From NCBI GenBank assembly GCA_930982035.1, contig CAKNJL010000013.1, positions 1 through 36,347 of the forward strand: 36,347 nucleotides of DNA, read 5' to 3'. The notes under the pieces were generated by a model. The model was not told the origin of the DNA. It saw only the letters and a program-made list of their open reading frames with translations, and searched no databases. Shown here piece after piece: positions 8,817-16,253 of the stretch. The first letter of the stretch is position 1; every line of letters begins with the position of its first letter. The position numbers and the translations under genes were made by a program. The stretch comes from an uncultured Clostridium sp. GTDB taxonomy: Bacteria; Bacillota; Clostridia; TANB77; CAG-508.

Positions 8817-10502
8817 ATGAAAAAATTACCATATGGAATAAGCGATTATGAGAGAATAGTAGAAAATGATTATTATTATATAGATAAAACAATGTATATA
8901 GAAAAACTAGAAAATTTACCAGAGCCATATATAATGTTTTTACGTCCAAGAAAATTCGGAAAAACATTATTTACAAGTACAATAGAAAATTATTATGATA
9001 TAAACAAGAAAGAAAAATTTCAAAAATTATTTGGAGAAACATATATAGGAAAAAATCCAACCAAATTAAAAAACAGTTATTATATATTAAGATTTAATTT
9101 TTCAGGAATAGATACAACAAATGAAGAAAGCACAATAAAAGGATTTAAAGAAAAAGTAATGTCATCTATAAAAATGTTTATAGAAAAATACGAATTAGAT
9201 TTTTATATAAATCCAGAAGACGAGCCAGAAAATATATTAAATAATTTGATAAAAGCATTTAACATACAAAAAGCAGACAAAAAGATATATGTGATAATAG
9301 ACGAATATGATCATTTTGCTAATGAATTGCTAGGATTTAAAACAGACCATTTTAAAAACCTTGTATCAAAAAATGGAAAGGTAAGAAAATGGTATGAAAT
9401 ATTAAAAGAAGGAACAGAAAGTGTAATAGATAGAATATTTATAACAGGAGTTGCTCCAATAACATTAGATAGCTTAACATCAGGGTTTAATATAAGCTCT
9501 GACAAAACAAAGGATGAAAGATTCAATGAAATGATTGGATTTACAGAAAATGAATTAAAAAAATTAATGAATGATCAAAATATAAATGAAGAAAAACAAG
9601 AAGAAATATTGCCCATAATGAGAGAAAGTTATGATGGATATAAATTTTCGATATATGGAAAAGAAAAAATATATAATTCAAATATGTGTTTATATTTTTT
9701 AAACAATTATATTGAATTAGGTAGAGTACCAGAAGAGTTAGTAGATGTAAATATAGCAAGTGATTACAACAAAATAGGAAATATGCTTAGTTTATGTAAA
9801 AATGAAAATAGAATAAATATAATAGAAAAAACAGTTTTAGGGGAAAAATTACCAACAAAAATAACTCAAAAGTTTAATCCAGAGATAGGATTTGGAGAAA
9901 AAGAATTACTATCTATGCTATATTACCTAGGTTATTTAACAATTGTTGGAGAAAAGCTAGGAAAAGTAGAATTAAAAGTACCAAACCAAGTGATGAAAGA
10001 AATATATGCAGAATACTTTTTAGAATTAATAGAAAGAGAAACAAAACTAAAAATAGAAGAAAATGAATATGATAAAATATTACAAGAGATAGCAATAGAA
10101 GGAAAAATGGATGCTTTTGTAAAAACTGTAGAAAGATATTTAAAAAATTTATCAAATAGAGATTATGAAAGATTTAACGAAAAATATGTAAAATTATTAT
10201 TTTATAGTATAGCAATGAATTTTGATATATATGATGTAAAATCAGAAATGGAAATTGAAAGGGGATATAGTGACTTAGTTTTATCTCCTAGAGAAGAACA
10301 AAAAAGTAAAGGATATTATTCAATAATAATAGAATTTAAATATTTAAAAAAAGAAGAAGAGAAAAAATTAAAAAATATGCAAAAAGAAGCAAAAGAACAA
10401 TTAGAAAGATATTGTAATACACGATATATAAAAGACATAAAAAAAATAAGTAAATACATAATAATTGCAATAAATGACAAATTATATGCGGAAAAAATTT
10501 AA
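8817..10502 (+). CDS. AAA-ATPase-like / PD-(D/E)XK nuclease-like protein
   Basis: 561 residues from ATG 8817, preceded by AGGAAG; the GTG at 8808 overlaps the RBS. The N-terminus 'LPYGISDYERI...YYYIDKTMYI' and the modified Walker A 'RPRKFGKT' (about residues 44-51) are hallmarks of the AAA-ATPase_like family (PF09820 type). Walker B is 'IYVIIDEYDHF' (about 160-170). The C-terminal part has 'GYSDLVL' and 'IIIEFKYLK', the D...ExK core of the associated PD-(D/E)XK domain (PF08011 type), near residues 485-515. The family is common in gut Clostridia and Bacteroidia, often in many copies per genome; its function is not settled. It has its own promoter and is flanked by a palindrome. All key motifs are present, so it looks intact. 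Confidence 0.88.
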   Translation: MKKLPYGISDYERIVENDYYYIDKTMYIEKLENLPEPYIMFLRPRKFGKTLFTSTIENYYDINKKEKFQKLFGETYIGKNPTKLKNSYYILRFNFSGIDTTNEESTIKGFKEKVMSSIKMFIEKYELDFYINPEDEPENILNNLIKAFNIQKADKKIYVIIDEYDHFANELLGFKTDHFKNLVSKNGKVRKWYEILKEGTESVIDRIFITGVAPITLDSLTSGFNISSDKTKDERFNEMIGFTENELKKLMNDQNINEEKQEEILPIMRESYDGYKFSIYGKEKIYNSNMCLYFLNNYIELGRVPEELVDVNIASDYNKIGNMLSLCKNENRINIIEKTVLGEKLPTKITQKFNPEIGFGEKELLSMLYYLGYLTIVGEKLGKVELKVPNQVMKEIYAEYFLELIERETKLKIEENEYDKILQEIAIEGKMDAFVKTVERYLKNLSNRDYERFNEKYVKLLFYSIAMNFDIYDVKSEMEIERGYSDLVLSPREEQKSKGYYSIIIEFKYLKKEEEKKLKNMQKEAKEQLERYCNTRYIKDIKKISKYIIIAINDKLYAEKI

Positions 10503-10545
10503 GAATTTCTGATTTTCATTATCTGAATTATTAAAGGAGTTAGCA

Positions 10546-11304
10546 ATGGATAGTAATATAAAATTAAAAGAAAATGAAAGAATAGATGATTTAGAATATA
10601 AAGGATTAAAAATAATTCAAAATAAGGAAGGTTTTTGTTTTGGAATAGATAGTGTATTATTATCAGACTTTGCAAAAAATATCAAAAAGAATGCAAAAGT
10701 ATTAGACTTAGGAACAGGCACAGGTATAATTCCTACATTACTATGCGGAAAGACAGAGTTATCAGAAATAGTAGGAATAGAAATTCAAGAAGAAGTATAT
10801 GAAATGGCAAATAGGAGTATAAAGCTAAATAATTTAAATAATAAATTTCAAATTATAAATGATAATATATTAAATTTAAATAAATATTATGAAAAAAATA
10901 CATTTGATGTTATAGTTACAAACCCACCGTACAAGAAAAATGAAAGTGGAGTAAAAAATGAAGATGAAAGAAAATTAATCTCTCGACATGAAATAAAAGC
11001 ATCTTTAGAAGACTTTATAAAAGTGTCCAAAGATATGTTAAAAGACAAGGGAGAAATGTATATTGTTCATAGGCCAGAAAGATTGGTAGATTTATTAACA
11101 CTAATGAGAAAATACAAAATAGAACCTAAAAAAATAAGATTTGTATATTCAAATATAAATAGTGTTTCTAAATTAGTTTTAATAAAAGGAATAAAAAACG
11201 CAAGACCATTTTTGAAGTTAGAAAAAAATTTATATATTTATAATGAAAGTGGAGAATATACAGATGAAATACTAAAGATTTATAATAAGAAATTAAATAT
11301 ATAG
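10546..11304 (+). CDS. trmN6: tRNA1(Val) (adenine37-N6)-methyltransferase-type enzyme (YabB/YfiC)
   Basis: 252 residues, a class I SAM-dependent methyltransferase. Motif I is LDLGTGTGIIPTLL (about residues 50-63), an acidic residue after strand 2 is in 'EIVGIEIQEE', and motif IV is NPPY in 'DVIVTNPPYKKNESG' (about 123-137), the signature of N6-adenine methyltransferases. The start follows AAAGGAG. It lies 43 bp after the nuclease-like gene and 63 bp before rsmI, matching the yabB-(yazA)-rsmI order of Bacillus subtilis; the GIY-YIG gene yazA is missing here. It acts on tRNA in the cytoplasm; the exact tRNA target is not visible from sequence. Confidence 0.88.
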   Translation: MDSNIKLKENERIDDLEYKGLKIIQNKEGFCFGIDSVLLSDFAKNIKKNAKVLDLGTGTGIIPTLLCGKTELSEIVGIEIQEEVYEMANRSIKLNNLNNKFQIINDNILNLNKYYEKNTFDVIVTNPPYKKNESGVKNEDERKLISRHEIKASLEDFIKVSKDMLKDKGEMYIVHRPERLVDLLTLMRKYKIEPKKIRFVYSNINSVSKLVLIKGIKNARPFLKLEKNLYIYNESGEYTDEILKIYNKKLNI

Positions 11305-11329
11305 TTAAATTAGAAAAGTATAGAAAGTT

Positions 11330-11342
11330 CTCGCGAAGCGAG
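11330..11342. repeat. Short CTCGC-GAA-GCGAG hairpin
   Basis: Perfect 5-bp GC-rich stem with a GAA loop in the trmN6-rsmI gap. With its flank (tcctagaaag) it resembles the apex of the large inverted repeats at 22285 and 27710, so it may be a remnant of that core. Confidence 0.45.
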
Positions 11343-11367
11343 TCCTAGAAAGGGATGAATTTAAATA

Positions 11368-12210
11368 ATGAAAGAAGAAAAAGAAGAAAAGAAAGGAACC
11401 TTATATATTGTAGCAACACCTATAGGAAATCTAGAAGATATTACATTAAGAGCCATAAAAACATTAAAAGAAGTAGATTTAATTTCAGCAGAAGACACAA
11501 GACATACATTAAAATTACTAAATCATTTAGAAATATCAAAACCATTAATTAGTTATCATAGACATAATGAAGACACCAAAACAGATATTTTAATAAAAGA
11601 ATTAGAACAGGGAAAAAATATCGCACTTGTATCAGATGCAGGAACACCAGGAATTTGTGACCCGGGGGAAGAAGTCATAAAAAGATGTATAGAAGAGGAA
11701 ATAAAAATTGTACCAATTCCAGGAGCATGTGCAATGATAAATGCACTAATTTGTTCAGGATTAGATACTAAAGAATTTGCATTTATAGGATTTTTACCAT
11801 TAAATAAAAAAAATAGAAAAGAAAAGTTAGAAGAAATACGAAAAGAAACAAAAACCACAATATTATATGAAGCCCCTCATAAGCTAGAAACAACATTAAA
11901 AGACCTAAAAGGAATTATAGGTGATAGAAAAATAGTATTAGCAAGAGAGATTACTAAAATTCATGAAGAATATCTTAGGGAAAATATAGATGAATTGATA
12001 GAAAAAGCAAAAGATATTAAAGGAGAAATTGTTTTAATATTAGAAGGTGCCAAAAAGAACGAAGAAGAATTTTGGACAAAATTATCTATAGAAGAACATT
12101 ACAAATACTATGAAAAAAAAGGACTAAATAAAAAAGAGATAATAAAACAAATAGCAAAAGATAGAAATGTTAACAAAAACGAAATATATCAAAAATTTTT
12201 GGAACGATAG
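11368..12210 (+). CDS. rsmI: 16S rRNA 2'-O-ribose C1402 methyltransferase
   Basis: 280 residues, normal length for the family. Shows the N-terminal 'GTLYIVATPIGNLEDITLRA', 'AEDTRHT', 'SDAGTPGICDPGEE' and 'PIPGACAMINAL' motifs of the tetrapyrrole-methylase fold used by RsmI, and the usual helical C-terminal tail. It methylates the ribose of C1402 in the decoding centre of 16S rRNA. AAAGGG lies 13 bp before the ATG; an out-of-frame ATG at 11355 is a shadow. The final codons (..FLER, stop) lie inside the REP-like palindrome that starts at 12201. Confidence 0.95.
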   Translation: MKEEKEEKKGTLYIVATPIGNLEDITLRAIKTLKEVDLISAEDTRHTLKLLNHLEISKPLISYHRHNEDTKTDILIKELEQGKNIALVSDAGTPGICDPGEEVIKRCIEEEIKIVPIPGACAMINALICSGLDTKEFAFIGFLPLNKKNRKEKLEEIRKETKTTILYEAPHKLETTLKDLKGIIGDRKIVLAREITKIHEEYLRENIDELIEKAKDIKGEIVLILEGAKKNEEEFWTKLSIEEHYKYYEKKGLNKKEIIKQIAKDRNVNKNEIYQKFLER

Positions 12211-12291
12211 GGACCGACCTAATCGTTCCATTTTGGACCGAAAAGGGACAGACATTTGAGACGTGTCAAAAAGAACATTTTTTGTCCAAAA
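12201..12291. repeat. Two adjacent REP-like hairpins overlapping the rsmI stop
   Basis: First hairpin: GGAACGAT (12201-12208) with ATCGTTCC (12222-12229), loop AGGGACCGACCTA; the rsmI stop codon is inside it. Second: TTTTGGAC (12231-12238) with GTCCAAAA (12284-12291), enclosing 'gggacagacatttgagacgtgtc'. The GGAACG...CGTTCC form recurs at 23738. Confidence 0.7.
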
Positions 12292-12310
12292 GGAACAGAC
12301 CTTAAAAAAT

Positions 12311-12347
12311 AAAAACCAATAAAATATTATATATATTACTGGTTTTT
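12311..12347. terminator. Bidirectional terminator between rsmI and abrB
   Basis: AAAAACCA...TGGTTTTT with further inner pairing (TAA/TTA, ATAT/ATAT). The run of T on each strand suits both converging genes. Confidence 0.65.
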
Positions 12348-12469
12348 AAATAAGTATCTGATTTAAGTTGTGAATAAACTAACATTTTTTTAGGTAACAT
12401 TATAAAAGAAAACATATATGTGTTTTCAAATTTACTGTCCTAAAAATATTGTTGTTCTATTAGCCTTTA

Positions 12470-12718
12470 TTATTCTACTAATTTACTTATTTTTTTTGAA
12501 CATTCTTCACAAATTAATTTATCATTATAATTAATTAAACTTTCAGTATTTCCACAAAAAATACAATTAGGTTCATATTTTTTTATTACAATTGATGAAC
12601 CATCAACATATATTTCAACGGGATCTTTTTCAGCAATGTTAAATTGATTTCTGATTTCTATAGGAATAACAACTCTTCCTAGCTCGTCCATTTTTCGTAC
12701 AATTCCAGTTGACTTCAT
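12470..12718 (-). CDS. abrB: AbrB-family transition-state regulator with zinc-binding tail
   Basis: 82 residues. The N-terminal swapped-hairpin DNA-binding domain is typical: 'MKSTGIVRKMDELGRVVIPIEIRNQFNI...DPVEIYVDGSSIVIKKYEP'. The C-terminal tail has two CxxC pairs (CIFC and CEEC) that probably bind zinc, a form common in clostridial AbrB paralogues. The family represses post-exponential genes during growth. A strong RBS (AAGGGGGG) precedes the ATG. In Bacillus abrB also neighbours rsmI, but here the orientation is convergent. Confidence 0.9.
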   Translation of the reverse strand: MKSTGIVRKMDELGRVVIPIEIRNQFNIAEKDPVEIYVDGSSIVIKKYEPNCIFCGNTESLINYNDKLICEECSKKISKLVE

Positions 12719-12766
12719 AATTTATCCCCCCTTAAAAAGTTAATTTACAACCCTGTATCTAGTGTT

Positions 12767-12795
12767 AATATATCACAAATACAGAACAAGGTCAA
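12767..12795 (-). promoter_or_regulatory. abrB promoter
   Basis: On the minus strand TTGACC, 17 bp, TATATT, about 50 bp before the abrB start. Confidence 0.65.
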
Positions 12796-12848
12796 TTAAA
12801 AAGTAATAAAAAGTTTATATTAGAATAAAATTATTTAGGTGATTAAAG

Positions 12849-13442
12849 ATGTTAAACTTAGTTTGGCCAATTTTCATAATAATATCATTTTCATATGCAA
12901 TTTTTTCAGGAAACCTTCAAAGCTTGAATTCTAGCATATTTGACAGTGTAGAAAGTGCGGTAAATTTAAGTATAACTATGCTAGGAACTATATGTTTATG
13001 GAGTGGAATTATTAATGTAGCAAATAATACAAGTATTATAAAAAAAATTAATAAATTATTAAAACCAGTAATAAAATTTCTATTTCCAGAAATAAAAGAG
13101 AATAAAAAAGCACAAAATGAAATTTCCATGAATATGATAGCCAACATTTTAGGTTTAGGAAATGCAGCAACACCATTAGGGCTAAAAGCAATGGAAACTT
13201 TACAAAATGAAAATAAAAACAAAGATGAATTAAGTAATTCTATGATAATGCTAATTGTTTTAAATACAGCGTCTATCCAATTAATTCCTACTACAATTAT
13301 AGCAATAAGAAGTTCATTAGGTTCAGAAAATCCAACTTCTATTATTGTTCCAGTATGGATTGCCACGATTTGTGCAGGAGTGTGTGGAGTTACTGTAACG
13401 AAAATATTAATAAAATGCTCATCAAAAAAAGAAAAAGGATGA
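12849..13442 (+). CDS. spmA: Spore maturation protein A
   Basis: 197 residues, a multi-pass membrane protein with the nucleoside-recognition (Gate) domain. 'ESAVNLSITMLGTICLWSGIINVA' and 'NMIANILGLGNAATPLGLKAME' are characteristic of SpmA. In Bacillus, SpmA and SpmB are needed for proper dehydration of the spore core. RBS AGGTGATT precedes the ATG. The stop lies 7 bp before spmB, so the two are co-translated. Confidence 0.93.
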   Translation: MLNLVWPIFIIISFSYAIFSGNLQSLNSSIFDSVESAVNLSITMLGTICLWSGIINVANNTSIIKKINKLLKPVIKFLFPEIKENKKAQNEISMNMIANILGLGNAATPLGLKAMETLQNENKNKDELSNSMIMLIVLNTASIQLIPTTIIAIRSSLGSENPTSIIVPVWIATICAGVCGVTVTKILIKCSSKKEKG

Positions 13443-13449
13443 TAAAATT

Positions 13450-13980
13450 ATGGTAGATTTTATAAATTTTATATCAAATTTAGCAATGCCATTAATTATA
13501 TTAATAATAGTAGTATATGGATTTTTAGAAAGGAAAGAGGTATTTGACCAATTTATTGAAGGGGCAAAAGATGGTATAAAAATAGTAATAAATATTTTTC
13601 CCACATTAATAGGGCTTTTTCTAGCGGTTGGAGCATTACGTAATTCAGGAGTCATTGACATAGTTGTAAAAATAATAGAGCCAATACTAAATTTAGTGAA
13701 TTTTCCAAGTGAAATAATGCCACTTGCAATTTTAAGACCAATATCAGGGAGTAGTTCAATCGCAATAGCTACAGATATAATGAAAAATTTTGGGGTAGAT
13801 AGTCAAATAGGAATAATGTCAGCAGTAATAATGGGGGCTACAGAAACTACTTTATATACTATAGCAGTATATTCTTCAAGTGTAAAAATAAAAAAGACAA
13901 GATTTGTGTTAATTGCTTCACTAATTGCAGATATTGTAGGGATAATTACAAGTATTATAGTATGCAGGATGATGATTTAG
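13450..13980 (+). CDS. spmB: Spore maturation protein B
   Basis: 176 residues, multi-pass membrane protein. 'FPTLIGLFLAVGALRNSGVID', 'RPISGSSSIAIATDIM' and 'GATETTLYTIAVYSSSVKIKKTR' mark SpmB. AAAGGATG lies just before the start. It forms a two-gene operon with spmA. The last codons (MMI, stop) are part of the left arm of a REP-like terminator hairpin. Confidence 0.93.
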   Translation: MVDFINFISNLAMPLIILIIVVYGFLERKEVFDQFIEGAKDGIKIVINIFPTLIGLFLAVGALRNSGVIDIVVKIIEPILNLVNFPSEIMPLAILRPISGSSSIAIATDIMKNFGVDSQIGIMSAVIMGATETTLYTIAVYSSSVKIKKTRFVLIASLIADIVGIITSIIVCRMMI

Positions 13981-14006
13981 GGACGGAGAAAAAATCATCA
14001 TTTTTT
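13969..14006 (+). terminator. REP-derived terminator of spmAB
   Basis: ATGATGATTT (13969-13978) pairs with AAATCATCAT (13992-14001), loop contains GGGACGGAG, followed by TTTTTT. The spmB stop codon overlaps the stem. Confidence 0.75.
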
Positions 14007-14148
14007 ATAAATTTTTCTCGATTTTGACATAACTTGAATTTATAAAAAAGTGATTTGAGAACAGGTAAGATGTCATTAAGTTAAGAAATATTAGAAAACT
14101 GACATTATCATAAATTCTACTTGTCGATTTTTGTCGAGAAGTTTTTCT

Positions 14149-14177
14149 TGACAATTGTTTACATATAATGTATAATT
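14149..14177 (+). promoter_or_regulatory. Consensus promoter with no clear gene
   Basis: TTGACA, 17 bp, TATAAT: a perfect sigma-A match. A second TATAAT lies 7 bp upstream of the first. No convincing gene follows within 430 bp, so the product may be a small RNA or the doubtful ORF at 14179. Confidence 0.65.
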
Positions 14178-14178
14178 A

Positions 14179-14322
14179 TGGAAATTAAGTCAAAGGAATT
14201 TAAAATTCATGTTAATAAAAATTTTATTATTTATCTTGATATTTTTTGTTGTAAGAACAACGGTTGTAAAAATATTATTTAAAAAAATTTTGAAATCTGA
14301 AAAAAATTCAAGCAGAACTTAA
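14179..14322 (+). CDS. Doubtful 47-codon membrane micro-ORF
   Basis: Reads MEIKSKEFKIHVNKILLFILIFFVVRTTVVKILFKK..., one hydrophobic helix flanked by lysines. Against it: the only in-frame ATG lies 2 bp after the -10 box, before the expected transcript start, and the AAAGGA at 14193 faces an out-of-frame ATG (14210) that stops after 9 codons. Too short for the ORF track. May be chance in AT-rich DNA. Confidence 0.2.
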   Translation, partial: WKLSQRNLKFMLIKILLFILIFFVVRTTVVKILFKKILKSEKNSSRT

Positions 14323-14339
14323 TAAAGTAGTCTTTTAAT

Positions 14340-14435
14340 TTGTAGAGGAAATAACAAATCCCCCATAATTAGTATTTAAAAATTTTTTGCCCCTATATTT
14401 ATTTTAAATATTTTTTCTAGTTATTTTCTCTACAA
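14340..14435. repeat. Inverted repeat in the spmB-rlmH gap
   Basis: TTGTAGAGGAAATAAC at the left and GTTATTTTCTCTACAA at the right (15 of 16 paired), with a C-rich, AT-rich interior. It lies downstream of the orphan promoter and could be the structured 3' part of its transcript. The rest of 14007-14603 shows nothing else recognisable. Confidence 0.5.
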
Positions 14436-14603
14436 TAAAATATAAAAGATAATGGAGATAATATTATTTTTGCTAAAAATTATATAATATTTATGTTCAT
14501 AATTACAAAGGCATACAAACACAAAATGACAAGAGTTGTAATTAAAAAATTTTTTAGTAATTTTAACATAACATAAAATATTTAGTAATAATATAATCTC
14601 CAA

Positions 14604-15083
14604 TTATCTATGATAAGTTTCACCATGTGAAATTTTAAAAGCTCGAAATATTTGTTCTAATAAGAAGACACGAATTAATTGATGAGGAAAAGTCATCTTA
14701 GAAAAACAAATCTTTTGATTAACTTTTTTATATATTTCAGAAGAAAATCCTAAGGAACCACCAATAATAAAAGTTATAGAACTTGTTTCCATGGATAAAT
14801 TTTCTATAGTTTTGGAAAATTCTTCTGATGTAATTTCCTTACCGGATAAATCTAAACAAATAATATATGAGTCCTTTTTTAAATGATTTAATATGTTATT
14901 TGTTTCTTTATTTTTAATTTCCTCTGCAATACTCGGATTTAGTTTATCAGGTATTTTTTCATCTGGAAGTTCCAAAATATTTAATTTGCAATATTTATTT
15001 AATCTTTTAGAATATTCGTTTATAGCGTCTTTTAAATAATTTTCTTTAATTTTCCCAATACATACAATATTAATATTTAGCAT
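14604..15083 (-). CDS. rlmH: 23S rRNA (pseudouridine1915-N3)-methyltransferase
   Basis: 159 residues, exactly the usual RlmH length, starting at ATG 15083 after GGAAAGGA; the track's TTG 21 bp upstream is not needed. SPOUT fold signs: 'FIIGGSLGFSSEIYKK' (SAM site, about 100-115) and the C-terminal 'LIRVFLLEQIFRAFKISHGETYHR'. It methylates pseudouridine 1915 in 23S rRNA helix 69. It follows walJ on the same strand, as in the Bacillus wal locus, but a 154-bp palindrome separates them. Confidence 0.95.
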   Translation of the reverse strand: MLNINIVCIGKIKENYLKDAINEYSKRLNKYCKLNILELPDEKIPDKLNPSIAEEIKNKETNNILNHLKKDSYIICLDLSGKEITSEEFSKTIENLSMETSSITFIIGGSLGFSSEIYKKVNQKICFSKMTFPHQLIRVFLLEQIFRAFKISHGETYHR

Positions 15084-15097
15084 AAATGTATCCTTTC

Positions 15098-15251
15098 CAG
15101 ACAATTGGGAACAAGTATAAAAATGTATTTTTTTAATAAATCTATAAAAAATAAATTTTTAATTTAAACATACTTGTAACTTAAGCATATACTATTTTGT
15201 AGAATTTTGTCGAATTTAAAATACATTTTTATACCTGTCCCCAATTGTCTG
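15098..15251. repeat. 154-bp inverted-repeat element between walJ and rlmH
   Basis: CAGACAATTGGGAACAAGTATAAAAATGTATTTT at the left pairs with AAAATACATTTTTATACCTGTCCCCAATTGTCTG at the right (about 32 of 36). The interior is AT-rich and includes TTGTCGAA. It starts 15 bp before the rlmH ATG and ends 2 bp from the walJ stop, filling the gap exactly. Confidence 0.75.
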
Positions 15252-15252
15252 C

Positions 15253-16041
15253 CTAAATTGTTACAAGTTTACTATGTACATCTCTACTTGCAACCGATAA
15301 GGCTAATGAGTTTTCGTCATAATTGCAAGAAATTAATTCATCAATTACTGTTTTGTAAGCAAGTTCAGGGAAATTACTTTCCTTGCTTAAATGTCCAAGC
15401 ATTGCCTTCTTTAAGCCAGATTTTAGTAAAAAAGAAATTGTTTTTCCTGCAATTTCATTTGATAAGTGTCCTGAAGGGCCTGCAATTCTTGATTTTAAAG
15501 AAAATGGATATGATGAACATTTTAGTACTTCTGGATCATAATTTGATTCAAGTAGTACAAATGAACTTTCCTCTAACTTTTTTAGAATATCATTTGTCAT
15601 ATGACCAATGTCTGTTGCAATACTAATTTTTTTATTATCTCCCCAAATAGTAAATCCGCAAGGATTAGCTGCATCATGAGGGATTGAAAATGGATCAATA
15701 TCCAAATCGCCTATAGAAAATTTTTCTGAGATTTTAAATTTTTTAATATTTTTATCTGCAATTTTATCTCTTTGTTTTGGCATTGCATCTAAGGTCTCTT
15801 GATTTACAAAAACAGGTAAATCAAATTTTTTAGAAAAAGTTCCTAAGCCTTGCACATGGTCTGAATGTTCATGTGTGATTAAAATTCCGTCTAATGTACA
15901 AGGGTCAACATCTATATCTTTTAAAGCTGTTTCTATTTTTTTACTACTTACTCCTGCGTCAATTAATAATTTTGTATTATTTGTTTCAACAAATAAGCTA
16001 TTTCCGCTACTTCCACTATATAAACTACAAAAATTTAGCAT
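15253..16041 (-). CDS. walJ: MBL-fold hydrolase, WalJ/YycJ type
   Basis: 262 residues, normal for the family. 'FCSLYSGSSGNSLFVE' at the N-terminus, the metal motif THEHSDH (about residues 56-62), 'PHDAANPCGFTI' and 'ATDIGHMT' identify the YycJ/WalJ branch of metallo-beta-lactamase-fold proteins, implicated in coordinating DNA replication/repair with cell-wall growth. The start follows AAAGGAAAG. It precedes rlmH as in Bacillus; walR/walK and htrA are not in this window. Confidence 0.88.
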   Translation of the reverse strand: MLNFCSLYSGSSGNSLFVETNNTKLLIDAGVSSKKIETALKDIDVDPCTLDGILITHEHSDHVQGLGTFSKKFDLPVFVNQETLDAMPKQRDKIADKNIKKFKISEKFSIGDLDIDPFSIPHDAANPCGFTIWGDNKKISIATDIGHMTNDILKKLEESSFVLLESNYDPEVLKCSSYPFSLKSRIAGPSGHLSNEIAGKTISFLLKSGLKKAMLGHLSKESNFPELAYKTVIDELISCNYDENSLALSVASRDVHSKLVTI

Positions 16042-16207
16042 AATTATCTATCTCTTTCCTTTGTTTTTCTAATTTAAATTTTTCTTATAATTACAAGACT
16101 AACAATTCAGTTAATTTCATATTTTTGTATATATAATTTTATACTATAGCAGTACAAAATTAATTTTTGGGATTTTTCCGCATAAAAAATATTAGGTATA
16201 TGGCATA

Positions 16208-16236
16208 TTGTGAAGTTTCATAATAGTTCTTCACAA
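16208..16236 (-). other. Hairpin downstream of murA
   Basis: TTGTGAAG (16208-16215) and CTTCACAA (16229-16236) form an 8-bp stem 18 bp after the murA stop. There is no T-run after it, so a terminator role is uncertain. Confidence 0.4.
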
Positions 16237-16253
16237 ATATATAAAGCATTATT

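Noticed and set aside
11355-11552. 65-residue ORF overlapping rsmI
   Set aside because: Out-of-frame shadow; its sequence is Arg/Lys-Asn frame-shifted rsmI and its ATG lies within the RBS region.
12917-13366. 149-residue minus-strand ORF in spmA
   Set aside because: Antisense shadow of a conserved membrane protein gene.
14210-14239. 9-codon ORF after AAAGGA at the orphan promoter
   Set aside because: MLIKFYYLS followed by TGA: too short to support as a gene.
15207-15626. 139-residue plus-strand ORF
   Set aside because: Antisense to walJ, starting inside a palindrome, no RBS or protein-like composition.
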